A stretch of 44,308 nucleotides of DNA from a virus: positions 1-44,308 of the IMG/VR virus record IMGVR_UViG_3300036406_000404; one strand, written 5' to 3'. Below are positions 28,701 through 34,616 of the stretch, piece after piece. The notes below the pieces were generated by a model. That model did not search any database and was not told where the DNA came from. It worked only from the letters and a program-made list of their open reading frames with translations. The position numbers and the translations under genes are program-made. Position 1 is the stretch's first letter; every line of letters begins with the position of its first letter.

Positions 28701-29374
28701 GCTCCCCAAAGCCGGGGCTGCGCCGGTATCTGACCAACGTAGACTTGCCGTGGGAATCGACGTTTGGCTTGCCATCACTTGGTGTTGGGGCCACGGCCTC
28801 CGCAAGGGTGGCCGACGCCGTTCAGCGCACTGGCTCCAACATCTTGGGCATGGCTAACCCGCTGATCAAAGCCCCACTGGAGTACATCACCAACCGGCAG
28901 TTGTATTCCGGCAGACAGTTGTCAGACCTCTACTCAGTCCTAGAGCAAGACATTGGCCCAATGGGCAGGCCGCTGGAGCAGCTTGCGACCAACCTGCTGC
29001 CGTTCGGTGCCCGTGCCATCGGAACCTACCGGCAGTTGCGTGACGACCGGCTTGATCCAGCAGACAGATACTCCAAGGCAGCATTCAACCTCTTGGCAGG
29101 GCTGAAGCTCACGGACGTTGATAGCGAACGGACCAAGCAACTCGCCGCCCGGGACATGCTGAACAAACTCCTGTCCACCACCCCCGGCGTCCGCACCTAC
29201 GAAAACATAACTGTCCCAGACGATGTCCTGCGGTCCATGCCGAAGGAACAGCGTGACATGTACCTGCTCTACAAGATCATCCAGAACGAAGCCGCCAAGC
29301 GCGCCCGGGACAAGAAAAAAGCGCAGGCCGGGATGGACCCGATGCAGATGCTAGGGTTGCCCAGCCAGTTCTAG
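25706..29374 (+). CDS. Very large internal virion protein (1222 aa)
   Basis: This is the largest gene of the window. Residues about 100-160 contain a Gly/Ala/Leu-rich amphipathic stretch (AAEILLDPLTYGTLGLSAVL), of a kind I associate with DNA-ejection proteins of short-tailed phages. The remainder is mostly helical and Arg/Gln-rich, without Cys. The C-terminal 40 residues are Lys/Arg-rich. No lysozyme, protease or polymerase motifs are seen. It closes the rightward structural module, and its stop lies inside the terminator hairpin shared with the convergent integrase gene. Confidence 0.75.
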   Translation: MARSPLFDLYDPYGLLNGQEGIPNDDPTLADLMPQEEKSSMLRSLAEAGTSTLSTAGWLLDTPGALVRGVLAGKPLSFLGSSDDRVTGRELLRQYGMAGTQDTWGNFGGGLAAEILLDPLTYGTLGLSAVLGKGALGPAGRAAQAAGLMRDAALDSVDNLGALRLARGLPAYADDLPRVREYNRLSTPNTLLAQIADPAARQAAETRLNQQFQRFGVGPNGMTEAVGVLDDFRVPGTNIGFSVDGGAFGDAVARNADALGNWTKTAPVIGNITRTAASLTSPAAGPLGVVSNDLELTNALQMDHRMAHRAARDAVERVDGEDAVAVFNAQRAQVPEVVSSGPLAGEAIPRTLRQFQSSDLQRALNNWVESQPTVFGPSLPRTSGDAVADWVMENTPEFRIIRDSMTNLGPQAQAESASRGLPAPQWASANSDTGWIPRQTKWFERPAPPDIPGGGVATQRPWGRDARFINTADNFGRSRPEYTDVVGGQDTFNALTGTTPQDFADAIANGRRGVIDSRGLQQSLIGANERQARMILDSAFDAIGRKQPGQSVYQGIEDSVRQSPEYIAATPAERAAMDTALTARVGRNYRDLADIIRSADTQFAETGTGIYDTPAWENVRQYRRGQARTQANSDVLTNRMMQLVENVPAGASAGGVNIALPEAAQRLGYDERNFRQMWQARTGQDPTNFSINERYINALATLAPQTRAALPEQGLLKGIDNLTNAFKVGALASPAFHVRNSYSGMINAAAHGAFSPSDYWAAFQASRGNYDALVNRLRGTPAFEGLTDDQILERYIRLSGAQQVSTGNLIDDVSGRPEQEIRGNYPGASTGGSVARSFYNPERTWGQFVDDFTSMRGVGWTREAPSRNTNPLLVANDAIGSTVEDMLRNGTFINQLRKGVDPGVAGDLNRMVNVDYRPEAFTGFDRTFMKRAMPFWSFQKNIMPSIFDRLVYNPGGLQGQSIRAVTRGTEPTEGNMVPEHLRQSAAIPLPAEWTSLLGGSPKPGLRRYLTNVDLPWESTFGLPSLGVGATASARVADAVQRTGSNILGMANPLIKAPLEYITNRQLYSGRQLSDLYSVLEQDIGPMGRPLEQLATNLLPFGARAIGTYRQLRDDRLDPADRYSKAAFNLLAGLKLTDVDSERTKQLAARDMLNKLLSTTPGVRTYENITVPDDVLRSMPKEQRDMYLLYKIIQNEAAKRARDKKKAQAGMDPMQMLGLPSQF

Positions 29375-30172
29375 GCTGGGCACCGCCCGCTTCAGATCCG
29401 ACAGAATCACGGGATCTAGGTAGTGCCGTTTCATGCCCGGGGTCAAATGACCCAGGTGTCCAGTTGCGTCCATTCCCGCTAATTGGGCGTAAGTTGCACT
29501 GCTTCTACGCAGGTATTTGCCTGAGCCAGTCAGACCTGCACTTTTGACAAGTGCGCGCATGGCCACTATGATCCGGCTCCTTCCAACCAGTCCCCCGAAA
29601 ATCTTCGGGCCGCGACGAGGTAGGGAGCGAATGGATTCCAAGGCATTAGCGTCAAGGACGACGACATGCGGCTGGCGAGTTTTCTGCAGCACCGTAGCCA
29701 AGCGATCCCCGCGAAGGGAATCGTAGGTAATGGCCAGCAGATCCCCGAGCCGCAGCCCGCTGCTGTAGCCCACAAGAATCCATGCGGGCAGCAGGATTCT
29801 GTGCGGGCAGTACAGCGTACCCCCCGGCATCTCAGAGGCCACCGCAAGCAGGTGACGCATTTCGTCATGGGTCCAAGCGCGGACCATCGGCAAGGTGTGC
29901 TTGACACGGCGGATCGGGCGTGTACAATCGTCCACCAACAGGCCGTCGCGCAGGGCGGCTCGTCGCAGGGTGGACAGCATCCGGCGATGGTTGTGAACCG
30001 TGGAGGCGGCGAGATGACCGAGAGCATTCGTCAGGTACGCATCGATGTTGGCGACGGTCAAGTCGGCCACCCCCCAAGGGAGCCGCTTTGCCATCACAAT
30101 GAGTTGCTCACGGTATCCGGGGCTAGCCCCCGATTGGAGGGCGTAAGCCTCCGCGAACTGTCGCACAGTCAT
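29351..30172 (-). CDS. int: Tyrosine-recombinase integrase
   Basis: Numbering from ATG at 30172 (273 residues): an N-terminal core-binding helical domain is followed by the catalytic domain with Arg141 (SSGLRLGDL), a Lys164 hairpin (LQKTRQPHVVVLD), a box II reading KYLRRSSAT (Arg222), His242 (HLGHLT) and the nucleophile Tyr251 (KRHYLDP). The usual HxxR motif is KxxR here. An open frame extends upstream to an ATG at 30265 (304 residues), but that part is encoded by an inverted repeat and is Gly/Ser/Thr-rich. I prefer the shorter form, although neither start has a clear ribosome site. It would carry out site-specific integration and, with partners, excision. Confidence 0.9.
   Translation of the reverse strand: MTVRQFAEAYALQSGASPGYREQLIVMAKRLPWGVADLTVANIDAYLTNALGHLAASTVHNHRRMLSTLRRAALRDGLLVDDCTRPIRRVKHTLPMVRAWTHDEMRHLLAVASEMPGGTLYCPHRILLPAWILVGYSSGLRLGDLLAITYDSLRGDRLATVLQKTRQPHVVVLDANALESIRSLPRRGPKIFGGLVGRSRIIVAMRALVKSAGLTGSGKYLRRSSATYAQLAGMDATGHLGHLTPGMKRHYLDPVILSDLKRAVPSLELAGQP
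29359..29381. terminator. Bidirectional terminator hairpin between virion and integrase genes
   Basis: GCCCAGCC (29359-29366) and GGCTGGGC (29374-29381) form a perfect 8-bp stem with a 7-base loop. It sits exactly where two convergent genes end. There is no U tract on either strand, so it may act only as a weak or factor-assisted terminator. The stem is encoded within the last codons of both genes. Confidence 0.6.
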
Positions 30173-30190
30173 GTTGTTATCGGAAATTTT

Positions 30191-30238
30191 GTGGATCTGG
30201 GTGAGGGGGGTGAGACTACCCCCTCCATTGGAATCCAC
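30191..30238. promoter_or_regulatory. Nested inverted repeat in the integrase leader (possible arm site or operator)
   Basis: An outer pair GTGGAT (30191-30196) / ATCCAC (30233-30238) encloses a perfect inner pair GAGGGGG (30203-30209) / CCCCCTC (30219-30225) with a 9-base loop. It lies between the likely integrase start and the tRNA-like element, overlapping the -35 box of the rightward promoter. Such a place suits an arm-type binding site or a switch between int and early transcription. The function is inferred. Confidence 0.4.
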
Positions 30239-30255
30239 AAGCCCTCTGCTATACT
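30228..30255 (+). promoter_or_regulatory. Rightward promoter for the tRNA-like element and recombination operon
   Basis: TTGGAA (30228-30233, 4 of 6) and TATACT (30250-30255, 5 of 6) are separated by 16 bases. The start of transcription would be near 30262, about seven bases before the tRNA-like 5' end at 30269. It faces away from the integrase and is the only strong candidate driving the genes from 30511 on. Confidence 0.5.
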
Positions 30256-30265
30256 GACGGACCAC

Positions 30266-30499
30266 ATGGCACCCCTAGCTCAATTGGATAGAGTCGGTCG
30301 AAGCGTCCCCCCTTCGGGGTGGATCTCCCGAATCATACGGGGTGCGGTCCTAGCCCTGCTGGTGATCGTCATTTTTCTTCACGGCGTGGGCACTCTGCTC
30401 ACGTTCCTCGCACTTGGACAGTTGGGCCGAGCGGCGGTTTTGTTCCGCCGCGGTCTTCGGAGGGAGTCGCTTCGCCCCACGGATGGGGCTTTTCACTAG
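30266..30499 (+). CDS. Doubtful small membrane-protein frame overlapping the tRNA-like element
   Basis: The 77-residue reading begins MAPLAQLDRV, which is exactly what one gets by translating the 5' half of a tRNA gene, so its N-terminus is suspect. The middle (GAVLALLVIVIFLHG and following) is a good transmembrane helix and its third codon positions are fairly G+C-rich, so a real shorter gene is not excluded. There is no ribosome site, and its last codons overlap a terminator-like hairpin. Confidence 0.25.
   Translation: MAPLAQLDRVGRSVPPSGWISRIIRGAVLALLVIVIFLHGVGTLLTFLALGQLGRAAVLFRRGLRRESLRPTDGAFH
30269..30345 (+). other. tRNA-like 77-mer, candidate attP core
   Basis: GCACCCC (30269-30275) pairs 7/7 with GGGGTGC (30339-30345), exactly 77 bases end to end. 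Next come TA and a normal D arm (GCTC, AATTGGATA loop, GAGT). The anticodon arm is not valid: GGTCG and CGTCC pair with a T-T mismatch and leave a 3-base loop. The T arm is replaced by a TTCGGG/CCCGAA stem with an 8-base loop plus six extra bases. So it is tRNA-derived but not a decoding tRNA. Its 5' half probably equals part of a host tRNA gene used as attachment site beside int. No CCA is encoded. Confidence 0.5.
30431..30493 (+). terminator. Leader hairpins, the second terminator-like
   Basis: GCGGCGG (30431-30437) and CCGCCGC (30445-30451) form a perfect 7-bp hairpin. Downstream, GCCCC (30474-30478) and GGGGC (30485-30489) form a stem followed directly by TTTT (30490-30493), the shape of an intrinsic terminator. 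It ends 18 bases before the first gene of the operon, whose AGGAGG ribosome site is at 30498-30503. It may attenuate operon transcription or end the tRNA-like transcript. Confidence 0.45.
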
Positions 30500-30510
30500 G
30501 AGGTGTACGG

Positions 30511-31365
30511 ATGACTACTTTGCCACGGAAGGTTGTGGGCATGAGCAATGCCGACTACCACTCTCAGAACGATTTTCTTGGCCGGTCCTACCTGCACTCG
30601 GTCGCCAAGTACGGCGGCGAGGCGCAGCGGTGGATGGATCACGGCTACTCCCTCTTTGGGGGGAACGCCGGAACCCGCACGGGCAGCAAGTTTGACACCA
30701 TCGTCACGGCTGTCTGTGAGGGAAAGAAGTTGAGTGACGTTCTCGCCATCCCTCCCGCCGAGGTGCTGGCCAGCAACGGCCACCGCCGGGGGAAAGCCTA
30801 CGACGAGTGGAAGTCGCAGGCCGAGGCCAAGGGGTTGATCGACTGCAACGCGGAAGAGGGATGGCAGCTGGAGGTGATGTTGACTCATCTCCTTGAGAAC
30901 CCTGCCGCCAAGGCTCTGGTGGAGCAGACCACTGAGACTCAGGTGTCGGTGTTCTTTGAACTGAACGGCCACCGCTGCAAGGTGCGACCGGACGGCTGCA
31001 CACCAACGCTGTGGTGGGATCTGAAGACGACCTCGTCCACTTGGGACAAGGTCTACCGCAGTGCGATGGACTTCGGATACGCGGAGCAGGAATGGCTGTA
31101 CTGCCAAGGTGCCAAGGCTGTGGGCCTGCCGCACTTCCGCATGCCGTTCGTCTTCGTCCAGACGATGGCCCCGTACGGTGTCCACGTTTTCTATCTGCCA
31201 ACGGAGATCGTTGAGGAGGCGGGCCTGCGTATGACCCGCGTGATGGAGGAGGTTCGCCTTCGCCGGGAGACTGGCGTGTATGAGTCCGCTGATGCGGGCG
31301 AGATCACGGAGCTTCAGTTCCCCGCCTGGGCGAAGCGTCAAGAGGAGGAGGTAATCACAGTATGA
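30511..31365 (+). CDS. RecE-like PD-(D/E)XK exonuclease
   Basis: AGGAGG stands seven bases before ATG 30511; the in-frame extension upstream is leader. The 284-residue protein shows the order of a PD-(D/E)XK nuclease of the phage recombination type: an N-terminal YHSQNDFLGRSYLHS segment, a GSKFDTIV helix, Glu142, Asp161 (VRPD) and Asp170-Leu-Lys172 (WWDLKTT), then a Tyr/Gln helix (YAEQEWLYCQG). It would resect double-stranded ends to give single strands for the ERF protein encoded next. It overlaps that gene by ATGA. Confidence 0.8.
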   Translation: MTTLPRKVVGMSNADYHSQNDFLGRSYLHSVAKYGGEAQRWMDHGYSLFGGNAGTRTGSKFDTIVTAVCEGKKLSDVLAIPPAEVLASNGHRRGKAYDEWKSQAEAKGLIDCNAEEGWQLEVMLTHLLENPAAKALVEQTTETQVSVFFELNGHRCKVRPDGCTPTLWWDLKTTSSTWDKVYRSAMDFGYAEQEWLYCQGAKAVGLPHFRMPFVFVQTMAPYGVHVFYLPTEIVEEAGLRMTRVMEEVRLRRETGVYESADAGEITELQFPAWAKRQEEEVITV

Positions 31366-32021
31366 CCGATAGCCATGACATCCTGGGACCAAGCTCGTCG
31401 CCCGATACCAGCGCACTCACAGAGGCACTGGCCAAGGCACAGGCTGAGTACAAGCACGTTGAGTTGGACGCTGCGAACCCGCACTTCAAAAGCAGGTTCT
31501 CGTCCTACGCCACTTGCTGCGATTCGTTGCGTGGCCCGTTGACCAAGCACGGCTTGGCCTTGCCGGACTTCCGGCCGGGGCTGGTTGCTGGCCAGTGGGT
31601 GCTGGTCGGAACCTTGCGTCACAAGACTGGGCAATACATCACCGGCATCTCGCCGCTGGTGAACCCCAAAGGTGACATGCAGGGGTTCGGTGCGGCGATG
31701 ACCTACGCCAAGCGGACCCTGTTGATGGCACTCACCGGAGGATTCTCTGGCGAGGCCGATGACGACGGTGACAGTGTGAAGGTGGAGTCCGCTCCGCAGC
31801 GCACATCGCCTAAGCCGAATGCTTCCGCTCGCAACCTGCAGTGGGAGCAGGAGTGGAAGAAGACCATCGCAGACGCGGAAGACCGTGGCACTGCGGTCAA
31901 CGTGATGAAGACAGTGGAGTTGCGTCTTCGGGAGAAGGCGATTGCACGGGATGTGTACGACCGCTGCAAGGCTGAGTTTGTTCGATGCTGGGAAACCAAG
32001 GAGGTAGTGACCAATGGCTAG
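31362..32021 (+). CDS. erf: ERF-family single-strand annealing protein
   Basis: The 219-residue protein has the ERF core: a helical N-terminus, NPHFKSRFSSYAT at about 39-51, TKHGLALPDF, a strand LRHKTGQYI, and the signature MTYAKRTLLMALTGG followed by an acidic DDDGD patch at about 133-137. The C-terminal 60 residues are helical. ERF proteins form rings that anneal complementary single strands during phage recombination, normally alongside an exonuclease and SSB, as here. Confidence 0.9.
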   Translation: MTDSHDILGPSSSPDTSALTEALAKAQAEYKHVELDAANPHFKSRFSSYATCCDSLRGPLTKHGLALPDFRPGLVAGQWVLVGTLRHKTGQYITGISPLVNPKGDMQGFGAAMTYAKRTLLMALTGGFSGEADDDGDSVKVESAPQRTSPKPNASARNLQWEQEWKKTIADAEDRGTAVNVMKTVELRLREKAIARDVYDRCKAEFVRCWETKEVVTNG

Positions 32022-32364
32022 TTCTTTTTACAACAGGACGATTCTCATGGGCAACATCACTGCTGACCCCGACATTCGTCGCGTTGGCGAGAAGGATGTT
32101 GTGAAGTTCAGCGTGGCCGTGAACAACCCTTACCGCGAGGGCAAGGTCTTGTTCATGGATTGCGAATACTGGAAGGGTGGCGCTGTCGTCAACTACCTCA
32201 ACAAGGGCACCTCTGTCCTTGTCGAAGGCGAGCTTGATCAGCAGGTCTGGGAGCGTGACGGCCAGAAGAGGAGCAAGGTTGTCCTCAACGTCAAAGGCAT
32301 CCAGCTTGTTGGCGGGAAGAAGGACAGTGCCCGCGAAGAAGAGTTCGTTTCAGAGTTCCGCTAG
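32014..32364 (+). CDS. ssb: Single-stranded DNA-binding protein
   Basis: The 116-residue OB-fold protein starts with the SSB pattern NRTILMGNITADPDIRRV, then KFSVAVNNPY, an FMDCEYWKGGA segment and LVEGELDQQVWE, ending with KVVLNVKGIQLVGG. It lacks the Gly/Gln-rich linker and the acidic DDxxF tip that most bacterial SSBs use to bind partners; it ends instead with charged EEEFVSEFR. It overlaps the erf gene by 8 bases. Confidence 0.92.
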   Translation: MASSFYNRTILMGNITADPDIRRVGEKDVVKFSVAVNNPYREGKVLFMDCEYWKGGAVVNYLNKGTSVLVEGELDQQVWERDGQKRSKVVLNVKGIQLVGGKKDSAREEEFVSEFR

Positions 32365-32366
32365 AA

Positions 32367-32421
32367 GGCGCGCTGCTCCGCGCCGCCTGGGGTTGAGGGC
32401 GGGAACCTCCGACCCGCCCTC
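32367..32421 (+). terminator. Two tandem hairpins between ssb and the helicase
   Basis: GGCGCG (32367-32372) / CGCGCC (32379-32384) is a 6-bp hairpin. It is followed by GAGGGCGGG (32395-32403) / CCCGCCCTC (32413-32421), a perfect 9-bp stem with a 9-base loop. They fill the 88-base gap after ssb. No U tract follows, so partial termination, mRNA end protection or a regulator site are all possible. Confidence 0.5.
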
Positions 32422-32452
32422 CCCCGGGCTTCTTCATACACAAGGACGTTTC

Positions 32453-33043
32453 ATGCTCAGACTGCGCGCCTACCAAACTGAAGTGATCGAATCGCTGCTG
32501 GACGCAATGCGCCGCGGTGTGAAGTCCACGCTCGTTGGCCTGTTCACCGGCGCGGGCAAGACGGTGATCTTCACGGCCCTCGCGGATCGCATCCAAGGTC
32601 GCACGCTGATCATCGCCCCGATGCGTGAGTTGGTATGGCAGGCCGCTGACAAGGTGCGTCAGGTCACCGACTCCGACCCCGACATTGAGATGGCCGACTT
32701 CGTTGCCGAGCGGGACTACTGGCCCGCCAAGGTGGTGGTCGCATCGAAGCAGACGCTGCTGTCCAGCCGTCAGGGCGAGAAGAGATACAAGCGATTCCAA
32801 GGCTTCTCGCTCGTCATAGTTGACGAGGCACACATGCAGTGCAGCGAAGCCGTCATAGAGATGTTGAAGTTCTTCCAGGGCCAAGGAGCAATGGTCGCTG
32901 GGTTCACGGCCACACCGTTTCGGATGGACGGTAAGCCAATGCTAAGGAGTAACGCATGCAGTTCTACGAAGAGTCCGTCTGCAACTACGACCTCCAGTGG
33001 GCCATCGCCAACGGATGGTCAGTTCCCCCTGTTTGCAAGCTGA
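32453..33043 (+). CDS. SF2 helicase, N-terminal (ATP-binding) half
   Basis: ATG 32453 has AAGGA six bases upstream; the open frame before it overlaps ssb in another phase. The 196 residues carry the Q-motif-like LRAYQTEVIE, motif I TGAGKT (32-37), Ia LIIAPMREL, motif II DEAH (124-127) and motif III TATP (152-155). It ends shortly after motif III, and the last 35 residues, encoded over the next gene, look random. RecA-like domain 2 with motifs IV-VI is on the next gene in another frame. The two would have to work as one ATPase. Confidence 0.85.
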   Translation: MLRLRAYQTEVIESLLDAMRRGVKSTLVGLFTGAGKTVIFTALADRIQGRTLIIAPMRELVWQAADKVRQVTDSDPDIEMADFVAERDYWPAKVVVASKQTLLSSRQGEKRYKRFQGFSLVIVDEAHMQCSEAVIEMLKFFQGQGAMVAGFTATPFRMDGKPMLRSNACSSTKSPSATTTSSGPSPTDGQFPLFAS

Positions 33044-34014
33044 GCAAGGTTGAGTCACTGGATCTGAGCAAGGTCAACATTGTCGGCGGCGACTTCAACC
33101 AGACGAAGCTCGCGGCTGAACTGAACAAGGAAGCCAACTTGCACCGCGCCTGCATGATCACCGCCGAAGAGATGGAGGGACAGACGGTCCTCTTCACCGG
33201 CAGTGTGTTCGCAGCCAAGGGTGGCTGTCATTTCTTAAACCACAACTACGGCATCCCCGCCGTCTGTGTCTGGGGCACCATGCCTGACGAGGAGCGAGCC
33301 GATGCACTTGCAGCCTTCAAGTCCCGACAAGCCAGAGTCCTCGTCAACTGCCAAGTCGTCGCCGTGGGATTCGATTACCCACCGACCGCAACCCTCATCC
33401 TTGCCCGACCAACCCGCTCCAGAAGTTTCTGGCTTCAGTGCGTTGGTAGAGCCACTCGTCCTCTCCCCGGAGTTGTTGACGACCCGGGCCTTCTCACAGC
33501 TGACGACAGAATTGCTGCTATCCAGCGTTCGGATAAGCCCTATTTCAAAATTGTTGACTGCACAGCAGGAACTCTGGATCACACGGTCATCACAAGTGTG
33601 GACATGTTCTGCACCAGCGAAGACGCGGAAGTCAAAGAAGCGGTGCGTAAAGCAGCGGCGCAGTCTCCACTCACGCAGAAAGAAATAGACGACCTCGCCG
33701 CGGCAGAGGCTGCGAAGAAGGCCGAGAAGATCGCCAACGCCAAGCTGATCGAAGAGATGCGCCGCAACACCCACGGCCGGGGCGAGGGCCGCATCCACGG
33801 TAAGGACGTTGATATTACATGGAAGGGTGTTCGCTCAGTGGGCACTTACAACAACCCGCTTAAGGGGAAGTACGCCGGATTCAAACTGTGCGAGCTGCCC
33901 GATCACTACGTTCAATGGGCGGCTGGCAACGACAAGCTCAACGGCTGGATCAAGTCAATGTTCCGCAAAGAATTGGGGAGACGCCATGGACGATCAGAAA
34001 GATTTGTTAGTTGA
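32956..34014 (+). CDS. SF2 helicase, C-terminal half
   Basis: AAGGAG at 32944-32949 lies six bases before ATG 32956, a strong independent start. The 352 residues begin where a normal SF2 helicase continues after motif III (YDLQWAIANGWSVPP). They carry motif IV VLFTGSV (78-84), motif V NCQVVAVGFDYP (131-142) and motif VI QCVGRATR (161-168). A Lys/Glu helix and a small C-terminal domain with KDVDITWKGVRSVG follow. It overlaps the N-terminal half by 88 bases in the -1 frame. Confidence 0.85.
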   Translation: MQFYEESVCNYDLQWAIANGWSVPPVCKLSKVESLDLSKVNIVGGDFNQTKLAAELNKEANLHRACMITAEEMEGQTVLFTGSVFAAKGGCHFLNHNYGIPAVCVWGTMPDEERADALAAFKSRQARVLVNCQVVAVGFDYPPTATLILARPTRSRSFWLQCVGRATRPLPGVVDDPGLLTADDRIAAIQRSDKPYFKIVDCTAGTLDHTVITSVDMFCTSEDAEVKEAVRKAAAQSPLTQKEIDDLAAAEAAKKAEKIANAKLIEEMRRNTHGRGEGRIHGKDVDITWKGVRSVGTYNNPLKGKYAGFKLCELPDHYVQWAAGNDKLNGWIKSMFRKELGRRHGRSERFVS

Positions 34015-34237
34015 TGAGACGGTATCGGAGATTCTCTGGAGGTTCGATGTCCCGCATGCGTTCCCACCGGAGCATGCGTTTACACAAGGAGGTTCGGATG
34101 AACATCGTAAAGTTAATTTCTGGCGGCGACTGTGGTCTTGGCTCAACGCACCCATTGGCTTTCGCCGGTCAGCTGTGGCACCGCGTGGTCGTCAACCAAG
34201 AGCCGGTGGTTCGGGTCGCCAAGCAACTGGGTCTTGA
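33986..34237 (+). CDS. Small hypothetical protein overlapping two genes
   Basis: GGGGAG (33975-33980) is five bases before ATG 33986. The first 60 of 83 residues look natural (acidic helix DDQKDLLVDETVSEIL, then FWRRLWSWLNAPIGF). The last 24 are Arg/Gly/Ala-rich and overlap the next gene in another frame, so they look less convincing. No family is recognised. Confidence 0.4.
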   Translation: MDDQKDLLVDETVSEILWRFDVPHAFPPEHAFTQGGSDEHRKVNFWRRLWSWLNAPIGFRRSAVAPRGRQPRAGGSGRQATGS

Positions 34238-34616
34238 ACCCGAGGTCTGCCGGGGTGTGGTGAGGATGATGAAGGCTTTCGGCAAGGTGCCCAGCCGTGA
34301 GCGGCTCGCCGTCATCTGCCAGCTGGACCCCGGCTTCGATGACCGCGACGTTGGTGAAGTCTTCGGGGAGAGCGCGGCGTGGTCGGCCGATGTGCGCCGC
34401 CGTACCGCTTTGATCCGCGAGGCCGAGCCGATTGCGCCCAAACTGGAGTGGTACGACGAGGGTCTGAAGCCCTTCGACCCCGCGCCAGCGGAGATCCTGC
34501 AGCGAGCCTTGGAGGTTCGCAGCACAAGGGGGATGGAAAGGAAACCTTCCCCTGGCATCAAAGCTTTTGCATGGAGGCCACGTGCCGCATCGTTCATTCA
34601 AATCCGCGTTGAGTAA
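34098..34616 (+). CDS. Hypothetical protein of the recombination operon
   Basis: ATG 34098 has AAGGAGG ideally placed; upstream in-frame residues belong to neighbours. The 172-residue protein has a helical middle that reads like a helix-turn-helix or DNA-binding module (VVRVAKQLGLEPEVCRGVVR, then SRERLAVICQLDPGFDDRDV), followed by an acidic/aromatic linker and a basic C-terminus. A transcription or replication accessory role is possible but unproven. It overlaps the next nuclease gene by 35 bases. Confidence 0.65.
   Translation: MNIVKLISGGDCGLGSTHPLAFAGQLWHRVVVNQEPVVRVAKQLGLEPEVCRGVVRMMKAFGKVPSRERLAVICQLDPGFDDRDVGEVFGESAAWSADVRRRTALIREAEPIAPKLEWYDEGLKPFDPAPAEILQRALEVRSTRGMERKPSPGIKAFAWRPRAASFIQIRVE

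Noticed and set aside
30269-30345. Ordinary decoding tRNA gene
   Set aside because: The acceptor stem and D arm fit, but there is no 7-base anticodon loop with U33 and no TTCRA-type T loop; the T stem is replaced by another hairpin. Reported as tRNA-like instead.
32935-33043. Programmed -1 frameshift joining the helicase halves
   Set aside because: TAA at 32950-32952 closes the second frame upstream of its own ATG, no slippery heptamer was seen in the overlap, and a strong ribosome site serves the second start.
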